Both the position numbers and the translations under genes were made by a program. DNA of 61,462 bases from an uncultured Prevotella sp. (GTDB lineage Bacteria > Bacteroidota > Bacteroidia > Bacteroidales > Bacteroidaceae), in assembly GCA_900540375.1 (NCBI GenBank), contig UQFS01000021.1, positions 1 through 61,462 of the forward strand, written 5' to 3'. Positions 41,955 to 51,579 of the stretch are shown here, in pieces. The notes below the pieces were generated by a model, which saw nothing but the letters and a program-made list of their open reading frames with translations, was not told where the DNA came from and searched no databases. The first letter of the stretch is position 1. Each line of letters begins with the position of its first letter.

Positions 41955-44900
41955 TTATTGCTCGCAGGCGATTTTCTGAGCTTTGTCACGAGCGCTGAAG
42001 GCCGGACTGTAGGCGCACTGCACGGTGCAGGTGCCTGTCGTGTAGGAGCCGGCGCGGTCGACATAGTATTCGGTCTCGATGACATGCTTGCCCTTGGAGA
42101 GTGTGTTGAAATAGTAATTCGTCACATTGTCCTGCGGAGCCAAGTAGTAGCCACCATAATAGCCGCTGAGCTGACGGACCGGCTGTAGGCAGGCAGCACG
42201 CTTGTCCTGAACAGCCACGAAGTCGTAGTCGCGGTCAGCAACAATCGTGATGCGCACACGTACCTTGTCGCCCACCTTCAGCGTCTTGCCGTCGTGGAGG
42301 ATCTCACGCTTGACGGTCATGCCGCTACCCGTGGCTTCCGTCTCGGTGACGGGCTGCCAGTACTGGGCATAGAGCGCACCCCAGGAAGTGCCGGTAGCAG
42401 GCTTGTCGATAGTCAGCGTCTTGTTGTTGGCAGCCTTGTCAATGGTGGTCTTGACATATCCGAGCCCGGCCGTAGCCCTTGGCATCGTCAACGTCTGACC
42501 GTCAACAGAGAAGGTTGGCTTCTGAGTCTGCAGAGCAAGGAGCGACAACTGTGCCTCACCCTTGTCGTTGGTGAGGAAGGCATAGACGGCGTCGGCTGTG
42601 TTGAGAGGCGTCGACCAACCCGTGGTGCGCTTTTCCTGCAAGAGCCAGCGCTGCATCTCCTCTATGGTCGTAGCGTCAGAGGGCTGCAGGCGCTTCAAGG
42701 CTTCGATGGCTGCCACCTGAGAAGGAATGCGATAGTCGCACCAACTGTAAAGAGCCCGCGGCGTGTCGAAGTAGCGGCCCGTCTCCTCTTTATAGACAGT
42801 GTATTCTTTCAGACTTTGGAGATACTCCTTTGCGCGTTGGTTCTGACCATACTGACTGAGGATGACAGCGGCACCGGCCTTACCGTAGATGGTCAGCGCT
42901 GTTGGCATCTTCTGCAGCAGACCGACGAGATAGCTCATGTCGGCGGTACGCGAACGGTTGGCCAGGGTGCAGGTATAGAGATAATGGCAAGCGGTCTCGC
43001 TCGGAGCAAGATGCTTGATGCCTTTCTTCTCGGCTTTCTTCAGTTCGGCTACCTCTTCGGCGATGTACTTGTCAAGGAAGGGAAATGAGCGTTTGACCAT
43101 GTCGTTCACCTCCTTCGAGGCACCGGTCATGGTGTTGAGACGGGTGAGCATTTCGGCCACGCTTATGGTCATATAGGCGCTGCCCGGCATGCCCGGCCAC
43201 CAGGCAAATGAGCCGTCGGAGAGCTGGAGCTTGCGGAGCTGGTCGGTGAAGTTGCTGAGACGATAGTCGATCTGCGTGCTGTCGAGATAGTTGATGAGCT
43301 GTTGCTTCTGTGCGGTCTCGCTTTCAGTGTCAGCGACCCAAGGCGTCTCGGAGAGTGCCAGATTCTTGAGTTCCTCGTTGGTTTGCAGGCTGCTGGTGAG
43401 CGAAGTCTCCTTTCCCGTCTCCTGCTGCCAGAGTTTCAACGTCTTGCCGATAGCGGGATCGGCATTGATAATGCTGCGTGCGATGGTGTTAGCGTAGAGC
43501 GCTGCGGCCAGTGAGATGGCGTCGCGGCTGTTGGGATTAGCCACGGTGGGCAGTGTTTGAACCATCAGCCATGCGGGATTACCGGTGTATTCGATCGTCA
43601 GCTTGCTGTCTTTGGCCTTCTTGGGGAAGAGCAGGCTGAGGTCGAAACTCGTGGTACCGGTGTTGCTCAGTGTGAACGGACGCGTGTTGCTGACATATTC
43701 CTGACTTGGCATTACGGCCATGTAGTGCTGTTCGCCATCGCTGAAGCCCTTGCCATCAGCCAAGACGCGGGCGATGACCAGGCCTTCGTGACGGGCATCG
43801 GAGGGCAACTGATTACCGGCAAAGTCAAAGGTTACGGGTACCGTCTTTCCGGCTTCTACCGTAAACGGCTTCTCCCACTCGGCGAGCACACGCTCGGTTT
43901 CAGCGTCGAGCAGTTGCAGATGGGCACGTCCGTTGACGTTGCGGTTGCTGGTGTTGGAGATGAGTGCTGTGGCTTGCGCCTTATCATCAGTACGGATGAA
44001 GCGCGGCAAGTTGGGCTGTACCATCACTGTCTTCTGGGCTACAATCTCGTCGTTGCGCAGGCCGTAGTTCATCTCCTTGTCGTGAGCCAAGGCCATGAAC
44101 TGCCACGTGGTGACGCTCTCGGGCAGGGTGAACTTCAGGTTCACGTTGCCATTGGCGTCGGTCATGAGGTTGGGGAAGAAGAAGGCCGTCTCATTGAGGT
44201 CCTCACGCAGTGTAGCAGGTGTGCTGATTTTTGATGTCGCAACATTCTCTTGGTCCGCAGCCTTTGGTGCATAGCCAACGACGACATCATGGTCTGCCGC
44301 GGCCTCATAAGCAACTTTGCTGTCTGCAAAGTCGGCGGCACGTGACTTCTGCATCATTGCCATCTTGCCTCCGCGAATGTGGATTTGTTCTGTGGACATC
44401 AGCACTTCGCTAACTGCTATGAATGAATTGAAGATGCCCTCCATAGCGGAGTCGAAATGGCTGAAGCTGAGATCGCGTGTGTTGTAAGCCCGATAGTTCT
44501 GATAGCCATAGAGTCCGATGGCCGGCCAGCGTGTCGTGTTCCACTGAGCCGACAACATGCTGGAGGCAAAGTCGAGCGAGAAGTTCCAGTTGTGGGGATA
44601 GATGGCATCGAGACTCTTGTCGTACATGGCGGCCAGCAGTTGTGCTTTGGCAGGCTTAGCCTTGGCGTTGGTCACCTGCAGCGTCCACGTCTCTTTCTGT
44701 CCGGGCACGAGCTTGTCGCGGAAAGTCTTCCATGTCAGATGGAGCTGTTTATCGGGCTCGGGACGGGTGAGGACATCGTAGTGGGTGTAGCATTTGCCGT
44801 CCTTGACCCAAGCAAGGGCCAGCGTGAGGACGTCGCCGTACTCGGGCTTATACTGAATCTTTTCGGTTCTCACCTCATTGCTGAGCGTGCCCTGTCCCTG

Positions 44901-47468
44901 CTTGATGATCTTGTCGGAAGCAAAGACAGTGTAGAAGACGTGGACGTCTTTGTCGGAACTACCCACCTGAAGGTAGATGGGACTGCTCTCGGTGAATTGG
45001 CGGGAGGAGAGATAGTACCAGTCGTGTGTGGTAGTGACAGGATGACGGTCGGAATAGGTAAACACTACGATGTCGTTCCGCAGCGTGTCACCCTGGCAGA
45101 TCGCCTCAAGATGGTGTTCACCCGAAGTGAGTTTCCTATATATATTAATAGGTGTTTCTGTCTGTACGGTTGCCCATGCACCGTCGTTGAAGCGGTAGCT
45201 GACGTTGGCCTTGATGCTCTCGCCACTCATGTTCTTGCAAGAAAAGAGGAAAGTCTTCAGGCTGTCGCGCAGGCACTGCTTGGGCAAGGTGCTGGAGAGA
45301 ATGGCAGAACGGTTGGACAGCGGCATCATCGTCGTGGCCTCCTGTGTCTCGCCGGAGAGACTGGTGACTTTGGTTTCGGCAGTAATGCGATAGCCGAACC
45401 GCTGATTGAGATCGATGTCATCGGGGTAGGTCATCGGCAGTTTGACGTTAAATGAACCGTCGTCGGCAGTGACTGTGGAGTCGGTCAGAAGTGTCTGCCG
45501 ACCGACTACGGTGCGATACCACCACAGCATGGGGCTGCGGCGAACCGTGTAGACGATCTTGCCACCCTGTACGGGTACGCCGGAATAGGTCTTCGCTACA
45601 CCCCGAATGCGAAGTGTGTCGCCGGCCTGATAGGTCTGAGTGTATTTGTCAAAGTCGATTTGGAAGGTAGGACGCTTGTACTGTTCCACATGCACGGAAG
45701 CGTAGCCCATTGACGAGTTGTCGCTGCCGGCCGTCAAGGAGAACGTACCGGTGAGGCCGTGCTGCGGCAGGGCAAAGTCAGCCGATGCCGTACCGAAGTC
45801 GTCGGTAGTGACGGTTTGGTGGTTCACCTCCTTGCCGTTAGCATCGCGCAGCATCAGCGTGATGGCCTTGCCGGGCGCAACAGCAGATTGCATCGTGCTG
45901 TCGTTGACATTGTAGGCAATGGCCGTGGCGTGCAGCGTCTGGCCGGGACGGTAGAGCGATCGGTCAGTGAAGAGGCTGATATTGTGGTGCTCACGCTTGT
46001 TGTCCCAGTAGTAGAAATTGTCGTAAACGTTTTGTATGGGCAGTGCCTTGTCTTCGTCGGTGTAAGCCACATAGTAATTGGGGCGCTTGTCACCGTAGTG
46101 CAGTACGGCCTCGCCGTTGCGGTCGGTGGTCAGCGTTTGCAGCGTCTTCTGTGTGTTACCGTTGTCGTTGAAGAAGCGCAAGTGCGCTTCGGCAATAGGT
46201 TTGCCGGTGGTGGCGTTGACCGTGACAAAGCGGATGGCCTTTCCGGGCTGAGGCTGATGGAGCACGCTGAGGTCGCTCACACGCAGCAGCGTGCGCTGCG
46301 GATCAATGCCGGTGTTGCTGGTGGTGGTCTCGATCAGGTAGACACCTACGGGCAGCGCTTTGAGACGGATGGAGTCGGTGTTCTCTTTCCATGCAGGCTG
46401 ACCATAGTATTGACGTGTGACGGATTGGATCTCGCTGGGGAAAATCCGTTTGGCAATGCGCTCATAGTCGTGTTTGCTGTTGGGATTGAGCTTGGTGTCA
46501 CCGTTGAGGTTCAGACGGTAGACCTTCAGCGTGAGCGTATTGATGTTTCTGATGGAGTTGATGCGCACGAGTCGCTCCTGGTTGGACAGCAGCACGCCGT
46601 CGCCGGCGTTGATGCTGAACGAAGGAGCCTGCAACTCTTCGAGGGCGTTGCGCAGCACGTTCATGCGCTGCCAGTCGCCCCAGCGGCTGAGGGCGTAGTT
46701 GATGAAGTTGACACGGTGCTCGGCTGTGACGTCGCTGGTCTGGCTCATCGCATTGTATCGGGCAATGGCGATCTCACCGCATTCGCGCAAATCCTGGTAG
46801 GCGTTCATCAGCGAGTCGAGGCATTGCACGCATTTCGACTTGCGCAGGGCGCAGTCGGTCTGCTGGCCTTTGGCCTGCTGCATCCACAGTGCAGTCAGAC
46901 AGGCGGCCGGTCGGTTGCCTTGCTTGACATAGTAGTCGTGAAGCGTCTTATAGTCCTTTGCTTCGAGTCCGATGACGTGGAGCAGATCGCCATAGAAGAT
47001 CTTGCTGTCAATGCCTTCTACGATGGCGGGTTCATAATCCTCACATTTGTGTTTGGCCAACAGGTCGGAGTTTACAAGCGCGCGGCCAAACCACAGCTTT
47101 TCTTTAGCTTGGTTGTCCTTGTCGTAACTGCCCTGATAAGCTTTGCCGAGTGCGGCGGCATAGACAGCGCGGAGCGTTGGGTCGGTCAGGTGGGTGTAGT
47201 CCGCCTCTAACCGTTGCCGCATCACGTCGAGCGAGTCGGGAGCAACGCGGTCTTGCGCCTCCACTTCCATCCATTTGGCTTTCAGCAGTTGCCCGTAAGC
47301 TTTTTCTTGTCGGGCTTTCCTGACAATCTGATCCAACCACTGTAGTTCTGTCTTTGGTAAGTCCTTCTGCTGGGCAGTGGTGACTTGCTTCCAAAGACCT
47401 GAGAAGCTGTCGGCATACATGCTCGCCGACAATGCCAAGGCGGCTAAAACACATACTATCTTTTTCAT
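41955..47468 (-). CDS. Alpha-2-macroglobulin family protein, thioester lost
   Basis: An 1837-residue exported protein, the largest in the window. A signal peptide (about residues 1-19) precedes a helical region, then macroglobulin domains including SLFTDRSLYRPGQTLHATAI (MG2) and the alpha-2-macroglobulin core around DLNETAFFFPNLMTDANGNVNLKFTLPES-type sequence, and a C-terminal helical toroid (TNALYANTIAR-like, GSFAWWPGMPGS, CDYRIPSQVAAIEALKRL). Bacterial relatives are thought to trap or inhibit proteases in the envelope. The thioester motif CxEQ is not present at the expected site, where NSRDAISLAAALYAN is read. It has a -7 box at 47497-47504. Confidence 0.88.
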   Translation of the reverse strand: MKKIVCVLAALALSASMYADSFSGLWKQVTTAQQKDLPKTELQWLDQIVRKARQEKAYGQLLKAKWMEVEAQDRVAPDSLDVMRQRLEADYTHLTDPTLRAVYAAALGKAYQGSYDKDNQAKEKLWFGRALVNSDLLAKHKCEDYEPAIVEGIDSKIFYGDLLHVIGLEAKDYKTLHDYYVKQGNRPAACLTALWMQQAKGQQTDCALRKSKCVQCLDSLMNAYQDLRECGEIAIARYNAMSQTSDVTAEHRVNFINYALSRWGDWQRMNVLRNALEELQAPSFSINAGDGVLLSNQERLVRINSIRNINTLTLKVYRLNLNGDTKLNPNSKHDYERIAKRIFPSEIQSVTRQYYGQPAWKENTDSIRLKALPVGVYLIETTTSNTGIDPQRTLLRVSDLSVLHQPQPGKAIRFVTVNATTGKPIAEAHLRFFNDNGNTQKTLQTLTTDRNGEAVLHYGDKRPNYYVAYTDEDKALPIQNVYDNFYYWDNKREHHNISLFTDRSLYRPGQTLHATAIAYNVNDSTMQSAVAPGKAITLMLRDANGKEVNHQTVTTDDFGTASADFALPQHGLTGTFSLTAGSDNSSMGYASVHVEQYKRPTFQIDFDKYTQTYQAGDTLRIRGVAKTYSGVPVQGGKIVYTVRRSPMLWWYRTVVGRQTLLTDSTVTADDGSFNVKLPMTYPDDIDLNQRFGYRITAETKVTSLSGETQEATTMMPLSNRSAILSSTLPKQCLRDSLKTFLFSCKNMSGESIKANVSYRFNDGAWATVQTETPINIYRKLTSGEHHLEAICQGDTLRNDIVVFTYSDRHPVTTTHDWYYLSSRQFTESSPIYLQVGSSDKDVHVFYTVFASDKIIKQGQGTLSNEVRTEKIQYKPEYGDVLTLALAWVKDGKCYTHYDVLTRPEPDKQLHLTWKTFRDKLVPGQKETWTLQVTNAKAKPAKAQLLAAMYDKSLDAIYPHNWNFSLDFASSMLSAQWNTTRWPAIGLYGYQNYRAYNTRDLSFSHFDSAMEGIFNSFIAVSEVLMSTEQIHIRGGKMAMMQKSRAADFADSKVAYEAAADHDVVVGYAPKAADQENVATSKISTPATLREDLNETAFFFPNLMTDANGNVNLKFTLPESVTTWQFMALAHDKEMNYGLRNDEIVAQKTVMVQPNLPRFIRTDDKAQATALISNTSNRNVNGRAHLQLLDAETERVLAEWEKPFTVEAGKTVPVTFDFAGNQLPSDARHEGLVIARVLADGKGFSDGEQHYMAVMPSQEYVSNTRPFTLSNTGTTSFDLSLLFPKKAKDSKLTIEYTGNPAWLMVQTLPTVANPNSRDAISLAAALYANTIARSIINADPAIGKTLKLWQQETGKETSLTSSLQTNEELKNLALSETPWVADTESETAQKQQLINYLDSTQIDYRLSNFTDQLRKLQLSDGSFAWWPGMPGSAYMTISVAEMLTRLNTMTGASKEVNDMVKRSFPFLDKYIAEEVAELKKAEKKGIKHLAPSETACHYLYTCTLANRSRTADMSYLVGLLQKMPTALTIYGKAGAAVILSQYGQNQRAKEYLQSLKEYTVYKEETGRYFDTPRALYSWCDYRIPSQVAAIEALKRLQPSDATTIEEMQRWLLQEKRTTGWSTPLNTADAVYAFLTNDKGEAQLSLLALQTQKPTFSVDGQTLTMPRATAGLGYVKTTIDKAANNKTLTIDKPATGTSWGALYAQYWQPVTETEATGSGMTVKREILHDGKTLKVGDKVRVRITIVADRDYDFVAVQDKRAACLQPVRQLSGYYGGYYLAPQDNVTNYYFNTLSKGKHVIETEYYVDRAGSYTTGTCTVQCAYSPAFSARDKAQKIACEQ

Positions 47469-47496
47469 ATTGAAGAATTTACGCTTGATGTAAATG

Positions 47497-47504
47497 CAAA
47501 GATA
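47497..47504 (-). promoter_or_regulatory. -7 element of the alpha-2-macroglobulin gene
   Basis: TATCTTTG on the reverse strand, 28 nt before the ATG; no convincing -33 box. Confidence 0.45.
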
Positions 47505-47638
47505 AATATATTTTTTTGATTAGCCCTCATCTGCTAACTTTAATTAGTAGCTTTTACAATAGAGCATAGGTGTGGAATGCATGACTGACGAGTAGTTTCT
47601 CAAGAGCTCAAAGGCGGAGTAGTGTATAGAAACAAAAA

Positions 47639-47668
47639 AAGAACCTGCCCTCACGGGTGGGTTCTTTA
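47639..47668 (-). terminator. Intrinsic terminator of a short orphan transcript
   Basis: AAAGAACCTGCCC (47639-47651) pairs over 13 positions with 47656-47668 (two G-U pairs, 4-nt loop). On the reverse strand the stem ends in a T-run, so it stops transcription coming from 47797. No protein gene ends here. Confidence 0.85.
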
Positions 47669-47797
47669 AAAAACAGTAATTAACTCAAAATTTATAATCT
47701 ATTGACTTGCTTTTGTCCCTAATTTTATTTTGTATTACTATCCGAGTATTCCTCTATGTAGTACACGTACGACGATTCTCTATCATCATCGTTTTCG
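47639..47797 (-). ncRNA. Candidate small RNA, about 160 nt
   Basis: A consensus promoter (47802-47832) and a strong intrinsic terminator (47639-47668) on the same strand define a transcript of about 160 nt with no protein gene inside. The 5' half can form a hairpin (TACTA paired with TAGTA, with an inner GAG-CUC stem). The only ATG frame is 11 codons (47789-47754, MMIENRRTCTT); a leader peptide is therefore an alternative. The downstream alpha-2-macroglobulin gene has its own -7 box, but attenuation of that gene by read-through cannot be excluded. The remaining part of the 515-bp gap is AT-rich. Confidence 0.45.
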
Positions 47798-47801
47798 AAT
47801 G

Positions 47802-47832
47802 CAAAGGTAAGAAAAAGTTTTGTTTCCGCAAA
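47802..47832 (-). promoter_or_regulatory. Promoter of the candidate small RNA
   Basis: Reverse strand -33 TTTG (47829-47832), 19-nt spacer, -7 TACCTTTG (47802-47809). Confidence 0.6.
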
Positions 47833-47983
47833 CAAACTTCAACAAAAAGGGATATTTCTTCAGTAAATAGCCTATTATATACCTTTTATTCTAATAAAAG
47901 CTGTATATTTCTACAATTTTCGTTTGATGAGACTCATTACTGAGACGAAAAGTGCCGGCAGCACTGTTTTGTGGGAGAGCCAT

Positions 47984-48676
47984 CTATGCGGGCAGATGTC
48001 GGAGATATTGCTCATAGAGCCATTGATCCTGCTCTGCTATCGTCATGTGACTGTTGTCCAGTTCCACGGCATCATCGGCTTTCTCAAGCGGTGAGACCTC
48101 GCGGTGCGTGTCGATATAGTCTCTCTCCTGCACATTCTTCAGGATGTCGTCAAAGTCAGCGGGCATCCCCTTGGCTTTCAACTCATCGTAACGGCGTTGC
48201 GCACGTACCTGTGCTGATGCTGTCACGAAGATTTTCAGTTCGGCGTCGGGAAAGACGGTCGTGCCGATGTCGCGGCCATCCATGACGATGCCTTTTCCCT
48301 TGCCCATGGCCTGTTGCTGTGCCACCAATGCTTCGCGGACGAATGGGATGGCGGCGATGGGGCTTACATGCTGGCTGACTTCCATGCCTCTGATCTCTTT
48401 CTCCACGCATTCGTCGTTAAGGACAGTGCGGGGATTGCCTGTTGACGGATCCAGTTGGAAGCGGATATGTATGTCGGCCATCAATGCTTTCAGCTCATCC
48501 TCTTTCACAGAGCCGTCGGCGTTGAACAGCTGATGGCGCAGGGCGAAGAGCGTGACGGCACGGTACATAGCACCCGTGTCAATATAGACATAACCGAGTT
48601 TCCTGGCCAGCGCTTTGGCCATCGTGCTTTTTCCGCAAGAGGAAAATCCGTCCATTGCGATTGTAATCTTTTTCAT
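47984..48676 (-). CDS. cmk: (d)CMP kinase
   Basis: Phosphorylates CMP and dCMP. The 230-residue protein has the P-loop AMDGFSSCGKST at about residues 7-18, DTGAMYRAVT shortly after, the CMP-binding long insert region, MDGRDIGTTVFPDAELKIF and RAQRRYDELKAKG in the lid. It follows porQ by 68 nt on the same strand, an arrangement recalled from Porphyromonas where porQ, cmk and ispH are neighbours. Downstream, an inverted repeat TTTTCGT/ACGAAAA (47917-47951) may be its terminator. Confidence 0.93.
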   Translation of the reverse strand: MKKITIAMDGFSSCGKSTMAKALARKLGYVYIDTGAMYRAVTLFALRHQLFNADGSVKEDELKALMADIHIRFQLDPSTGNPRTVLNDECVEKEIRGMEVSQHVSPIAAIPFVREALVAQQQAMGKGKGIVMDGRDIGTTVFPDAELKIFVTASAQVRAQRRYDELKAKGMPADFDDILKNVQERDYIDTHREVSPLEKADDAVELDNSHMTIAEQDQWLYEQYLRHLPA

Positions 48677-48744
48677 GGTGTGAATGATTGAGCTATTGTG
48701 CGTTTTTAAAGTTTGCTATATATAATAAGGTGTAGGGGACTTGA

Positions 48745-49692
48745 TTAAAGAGAAAAGGCAGCACTGAATATCAGACTCGAACTGGAAACATGGTATTTGC
48801 CATAGCTGACGCCAATCTTCAATCTGTTGAGGTCGAGACCGGCACCGAGTGAGAGTCCGGCGCCATGACTGCTGTCCTTGTCACCGTCGGAGATCTTCAT
48901 CTCGTCGGCGCGCCGGAAGTTATAGCCCATGCCGAGCCAGAGGTTATCGCCAATCAGGAAGTCCCCGCCAACGACGATGTGGTTGAGCAGCTTGTAATGG
49001 GGATGGTTGAGATCCACCAGCGTCAACGAAAGTCGAAGAGGGAAGCTTGAGAGTCCCTTAGTCACACCCGCTTGCAGGTCAAATGGCATTTTTTCATAGT
49101 TCTCGTCGTAGGCCTTGAGCTGTCCACCGAGATTTTTGGCCGTAAGAGACACTGACAGCTGCCGGTCATCATCGTAGTAGTTAAGTCCCAAGTCCACGCC
49201 GAAGCCAATAGAATTGTAGTCACCGATGTAGGAAGCGATCAGCCTTGTAGTGATGCCGCCTGCGATTTTGTCAGTCAGCATATAGGCCAGGGTACCGCTC
49301 ACTACGATGTCGCGTGCCGAGAAATCGCCTGTCTGTACGTTGTACTCATCGGTCTGCTTCATCTTGCCATAGTCGAGATACTGCGCACCGACGGCCCATG
49401 TGGCTCTTTCGCCACTTGCCCAGTTAAACGCGGCACTGGCTGCCTTGACACCTTGCATGTAGCCCATGTAGTTGAGCGCAACGGTTTTGGGCGTGGAGGA
49501 AGAGAGTAGAGCAGGATTGTTGAACAGCAGGTTCTCGTCGTCTTCCACCAAACTCACATTGTCGCCACCGATAGCTGCTGCATGAGCCCCTACAGGCAGA
49601 CGCAGGAAATTGTAAGCGGTCTCGCTTTCAGACTGCGCCCATGAAGGGGAGACGCAAAGAGCGAGAAGAATGGAGAAAGCGGCTTTTTTCAT
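48745..49692 (-). CDS. porQ: Type IX secretion system protein PorQ
   Basis: A 315-residue outer-membrane beta-barrel protein of the PorV/PorQ (FadL-like) group: signal peptide ending SWAQ, then YNFLRLPVGAHAAAIGGDNVSLVEDDENLLFNNPALLS, the characteristic N-terminus, followed by amphipathic strands and a terminal aromatic strand. In T9SS, PorQ acts with PorZ, PorU and PorV in the attachment complex that processes and anchors secreted proteins. Its position next to cmk supports the assignment. No other T9SS gene is in the window. Confidence 0.88.
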   Translation of the reverse strand: MKKAAFSILLALCVSPSWAQSESETAYNFLRLPVGAHAAAIGGDNVSLVEDDENLLFNNPALLSSSTPKTVALNYMGYMQGVKAASAAFNWASGERATWAVGAQYLDYGKMKQTDEYNVQTGDFSARDIVVSGTLAYMLTDKIAGGITTRLIASYIGDYNSIGFGVDLGLNYYDDDRQLSVSLTAKNLGGQLKAYDENYEKMPFDLQAGVTKGLSSFPLRLSLTLVDLNHPHYKLLNHIVVGGDFLIGDNLWLGMGYNFRRADEMKISDGDKDSSHGAGLSLGAGLDLNRLKIGVSYGKYHVSSSSLIFSAAFSL

Positions 49693-49713
49693 TTATTTAC
49701 CCTAATTCTTTGG

Positions 49714-49751
49714 CAAAGATACGCTTTTTTTCGAGATTTGCAGTAAATTTG
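49714..49751. promoter_or_regulatory. Divergent -7 elements for porQ and tonB
   Basis: Reverse strand TATCTTTG at 49714-49721 (porQ) and forward strand TAAATTTG at 49744-49751 (tonB gene), 22 bp apart. Neither has a clear -33 partner. Confidence 0.45.
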
Positions 49752-49802
49752 CAGTGTGAATCTTTGATGATAACGGAAAGACAGGTAGATTTATTATAAA
49801 TC

Positions 49803-50507
49803 ATGGAAACGAAGAAGAGCGACAAAGCCAATTTGGAGCAGCACCGGAGAGAGTACTTTCTCATGGGGCTGATCTTTGCGCTTGCCCTTTTGTTTACCGC
49901 TTTGGAATATACGACACGGCCGCAGAATGTTGCTGACGACAGCGACCTCTCTGACGACATGACGGAGGAAATGGACATGAAACCGGCCATGGACATGAAG
50001 GACATGATATCCGCTGCTCCGGCTCCGGCATCGAAGTCTATTACTGACAACGTGAAGACGGTGGAGCATACGAGCAACAGCACGGATCAGATAGCGCCCG
50101 TTACCAGCAAACTGCTCATCGGCGACGGACAGGGCGTGGCCAAGGATGCCAATGTCACGGAGGCCTTGCCGCAGATAACTACCGACAAGGACTCGCTGGA
50201 AGAAAAGACGTTAGAGCAGTTGCCAGAATTCCCCGGTGGCATTGTGGAGTTTATGAAATGGCTTACGCGCAACCTTCGTTATCCACCGTTGGCGCGGCAG
50301 CAGAAGATAGAGGGTAAGGTGGTGGTGAGTTTTATCATCAACACTGACGGGTCGATCGCTTCGCCGAAAGTACAGAAGTCGGCCAATCCCATGCTCGACG
50401 CAGAAGCGCTGCGTGTCATTAAGATGATGCCCAAATGGAAGCCCGGCATCATGAATGGAAAGCCTTGTCGGACAATGTTCGCCATACCCGTTAACTTTGT
50501 AATTTGA
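49803..50507 (+). CDS. tonB: Energy transducer TonB
   Basis: A 234-residue protein with a short basic N-terminus, one membrane helix (about residues 22-37), an acidic/Ala-Pro linker with repeated MDMK, and a C-terminal TonB domain: PEFPGGIVEFMKWLTRNLRYP, IEGKVVVSFIINTDGSI and a final Lys-Pro-Gly-Ile region ending IPVNFVI. It would pass proton-motive energy from ExbB-ExbD to outer-membrane receptors such as the HmuR-like protein at 4059. The linker is short compared with enterobacterial TonB and lacks long Pro-Lys repeats. The polyprenyl synthase gene follows after 65 nt. Confidence 0.92.
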   Translation: METKKSDKANLEQHRREYFLMGLIFALALLFTALEYTTRPQNVADDSDLSDDMTEEMDMKPAMDMKDMISAAPAPASKSITDNVKTVEHTSNSTDQIAPVTSKLLIGDGQGVAKDANVTEALPQITTDKDSLEEKTLEQLPEFPGGIVEFMKWLTRNLRYPPLARQQKIEGKVVVSFIINTDGSIASPKVQKSANPMLDAEALRVIKMMPKWKPGIMNGKPCRTMFAIPVNFVI

Positions 50508-50572
50508 CAAGAGCGGGCAATATAGTGGAAACGGAACCGTTGTTTACGCAATTACGAATGATCAATTTATAG

Positions 50573-51568
50573 ATGATGAATGTGGAATTATCAATGAAGT
50601 CAGCCTCTGAACTGTTGGGAGAGGTCAATGATTTCTTGGCCCGGTTGCCTTACGACCGTCAGCCATCCAGCCTTTATGAGCCTGTGAAGTATGTGTTGTC
50701 AATGGGTGGCAAGCGCATGCGCCCCGTTCTGATGCTGTTGGCATATAATCTGTATAAGGATGATCCTGAGAGCATTCTCATGCAGGCTGTGGCTTTGGAG
50801 ACTTACCACAACTATACACTGTTGCACGATGACTTGATGGACAATGCCGACTTGCGCCGTGGGCACGAGACTGTACATAAGCGGTGGAACGCCAATCAGG
50901 CCATCCTCTCGGGCGACTCGATGCTCGTGCTCGCTTATCAGCGGATAGTAGAATGCCCTGCAGACAAACTGCCGCAGGTGCTTGAACTCTTCACCACCAC
51001 AGCTTTGGAGATAGGAGAGGGACAGCAATACGATATCGACTTCGAGACCCGTACGGACGTCAGCGAGGAGGAGTATCTCGAGATGATACGTCTGAAGACA
51101 AGCGTCTTGCTGGCCTGTGCCCTGAAGATGGGTGCACTGCTGGCCGGAGCGCCTCATGATGATGCCGAGCGCCTTTATCAGTTTGGTGAGTGGATTGGTT
51201 TGGCTTTCCAGTTGCAAGACGACTATCTCGATGTCTACGGCAATGAGAAAGTGTTTGGAAAAGCAATAGGCGGTGACATCACCTGCAATAAGAAGACCTT
51301 TATGCTCATCAATGCCTATAACCACGCTAATGCTGCGCAACGTGCAGAATTGGATCGCTGGATCTCAGCAACAGACTTCGACAGGGATGAAAAGGTGAAG
51401 ACGGTGACGAGACTCTATAATGAGATAGGTGTCGACAAACTCGCCCAAGAGAAGATTGTCAGTTGTTTTGAGCAGAGCAAGGCTTATCTCGATACCGTGA
51501 AAGTCAACGAGAGTCGCAAGCAGAAGCTGCGCCAGTATGTCGAACGCCTGATGAACCGTAAGTTCTAA
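50573..51568 (+). CDS. Polyprenyl diphosphate synthase, probably short-chain (FPP/GGPP)
   Basis: A trans-isoprenyl diphosphate synthase. First Asp-rich motif HDDLMDNADLRRG (Asp86, Asp87, Asp90), substrate-binding GGKRMRP at about 45-51, second Asp-rich motif FQLQDDYLDVYG. An aromatic residue (Tyr81) five positions before the first Asp motif is the usual block for long chains, so farnesyl or geranylgeranyl diphosphate is the likely product; this is inference. Start could also be the Met at residue 8 (324 residues). The tatD gene follows within 12 nt, suggesting an operon. Confidence 0.88.
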   Translation: MMNVELSMKSASELLGEVNDFLARLPYDRQPSSLYEPVKYVLSMGGKRMRPVLMLLAYNLYKDDPESILMQAVALETYHNYTLLHDDLMDNADLRRGHETVHKRWNANQAILSGDSMLVLAYQRIVECPADKLPQVLELFTTTALEIGEGQQYDIDFETRTDVSEEEYLEMIRLKTSVLLACALKMGALLAGAPHDDAERLYQFGEWIGLAFQLQDDYLDVYGNEKVFGKAIGGDITCNKKTFMLINAYNHANAAQRAELDRWISATDFDRDEKVKTVTRLYNEIGVDKLAQEKIVSCFEQSKAYLDTVKVNESRKQKLRQYVERLMNRKF

Positions 51569-51579
51569 AATATCTGTTG

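Noticed and set aside
41879..42085. N-terminal extension of the DUF1573 protein to 42085
   Set aside because: These 69 codons overlap the alpha-2-macroglobulin gene in another frame and the intergenic hairpin; the signal peptide starts at 41878.
45759..47210. 483-codon open frame antisense to the alpha-2-macroglobulin gene
   Set aside because: Same reason: a Val/Gly/Arg-rich shadow with no recognisable motif.
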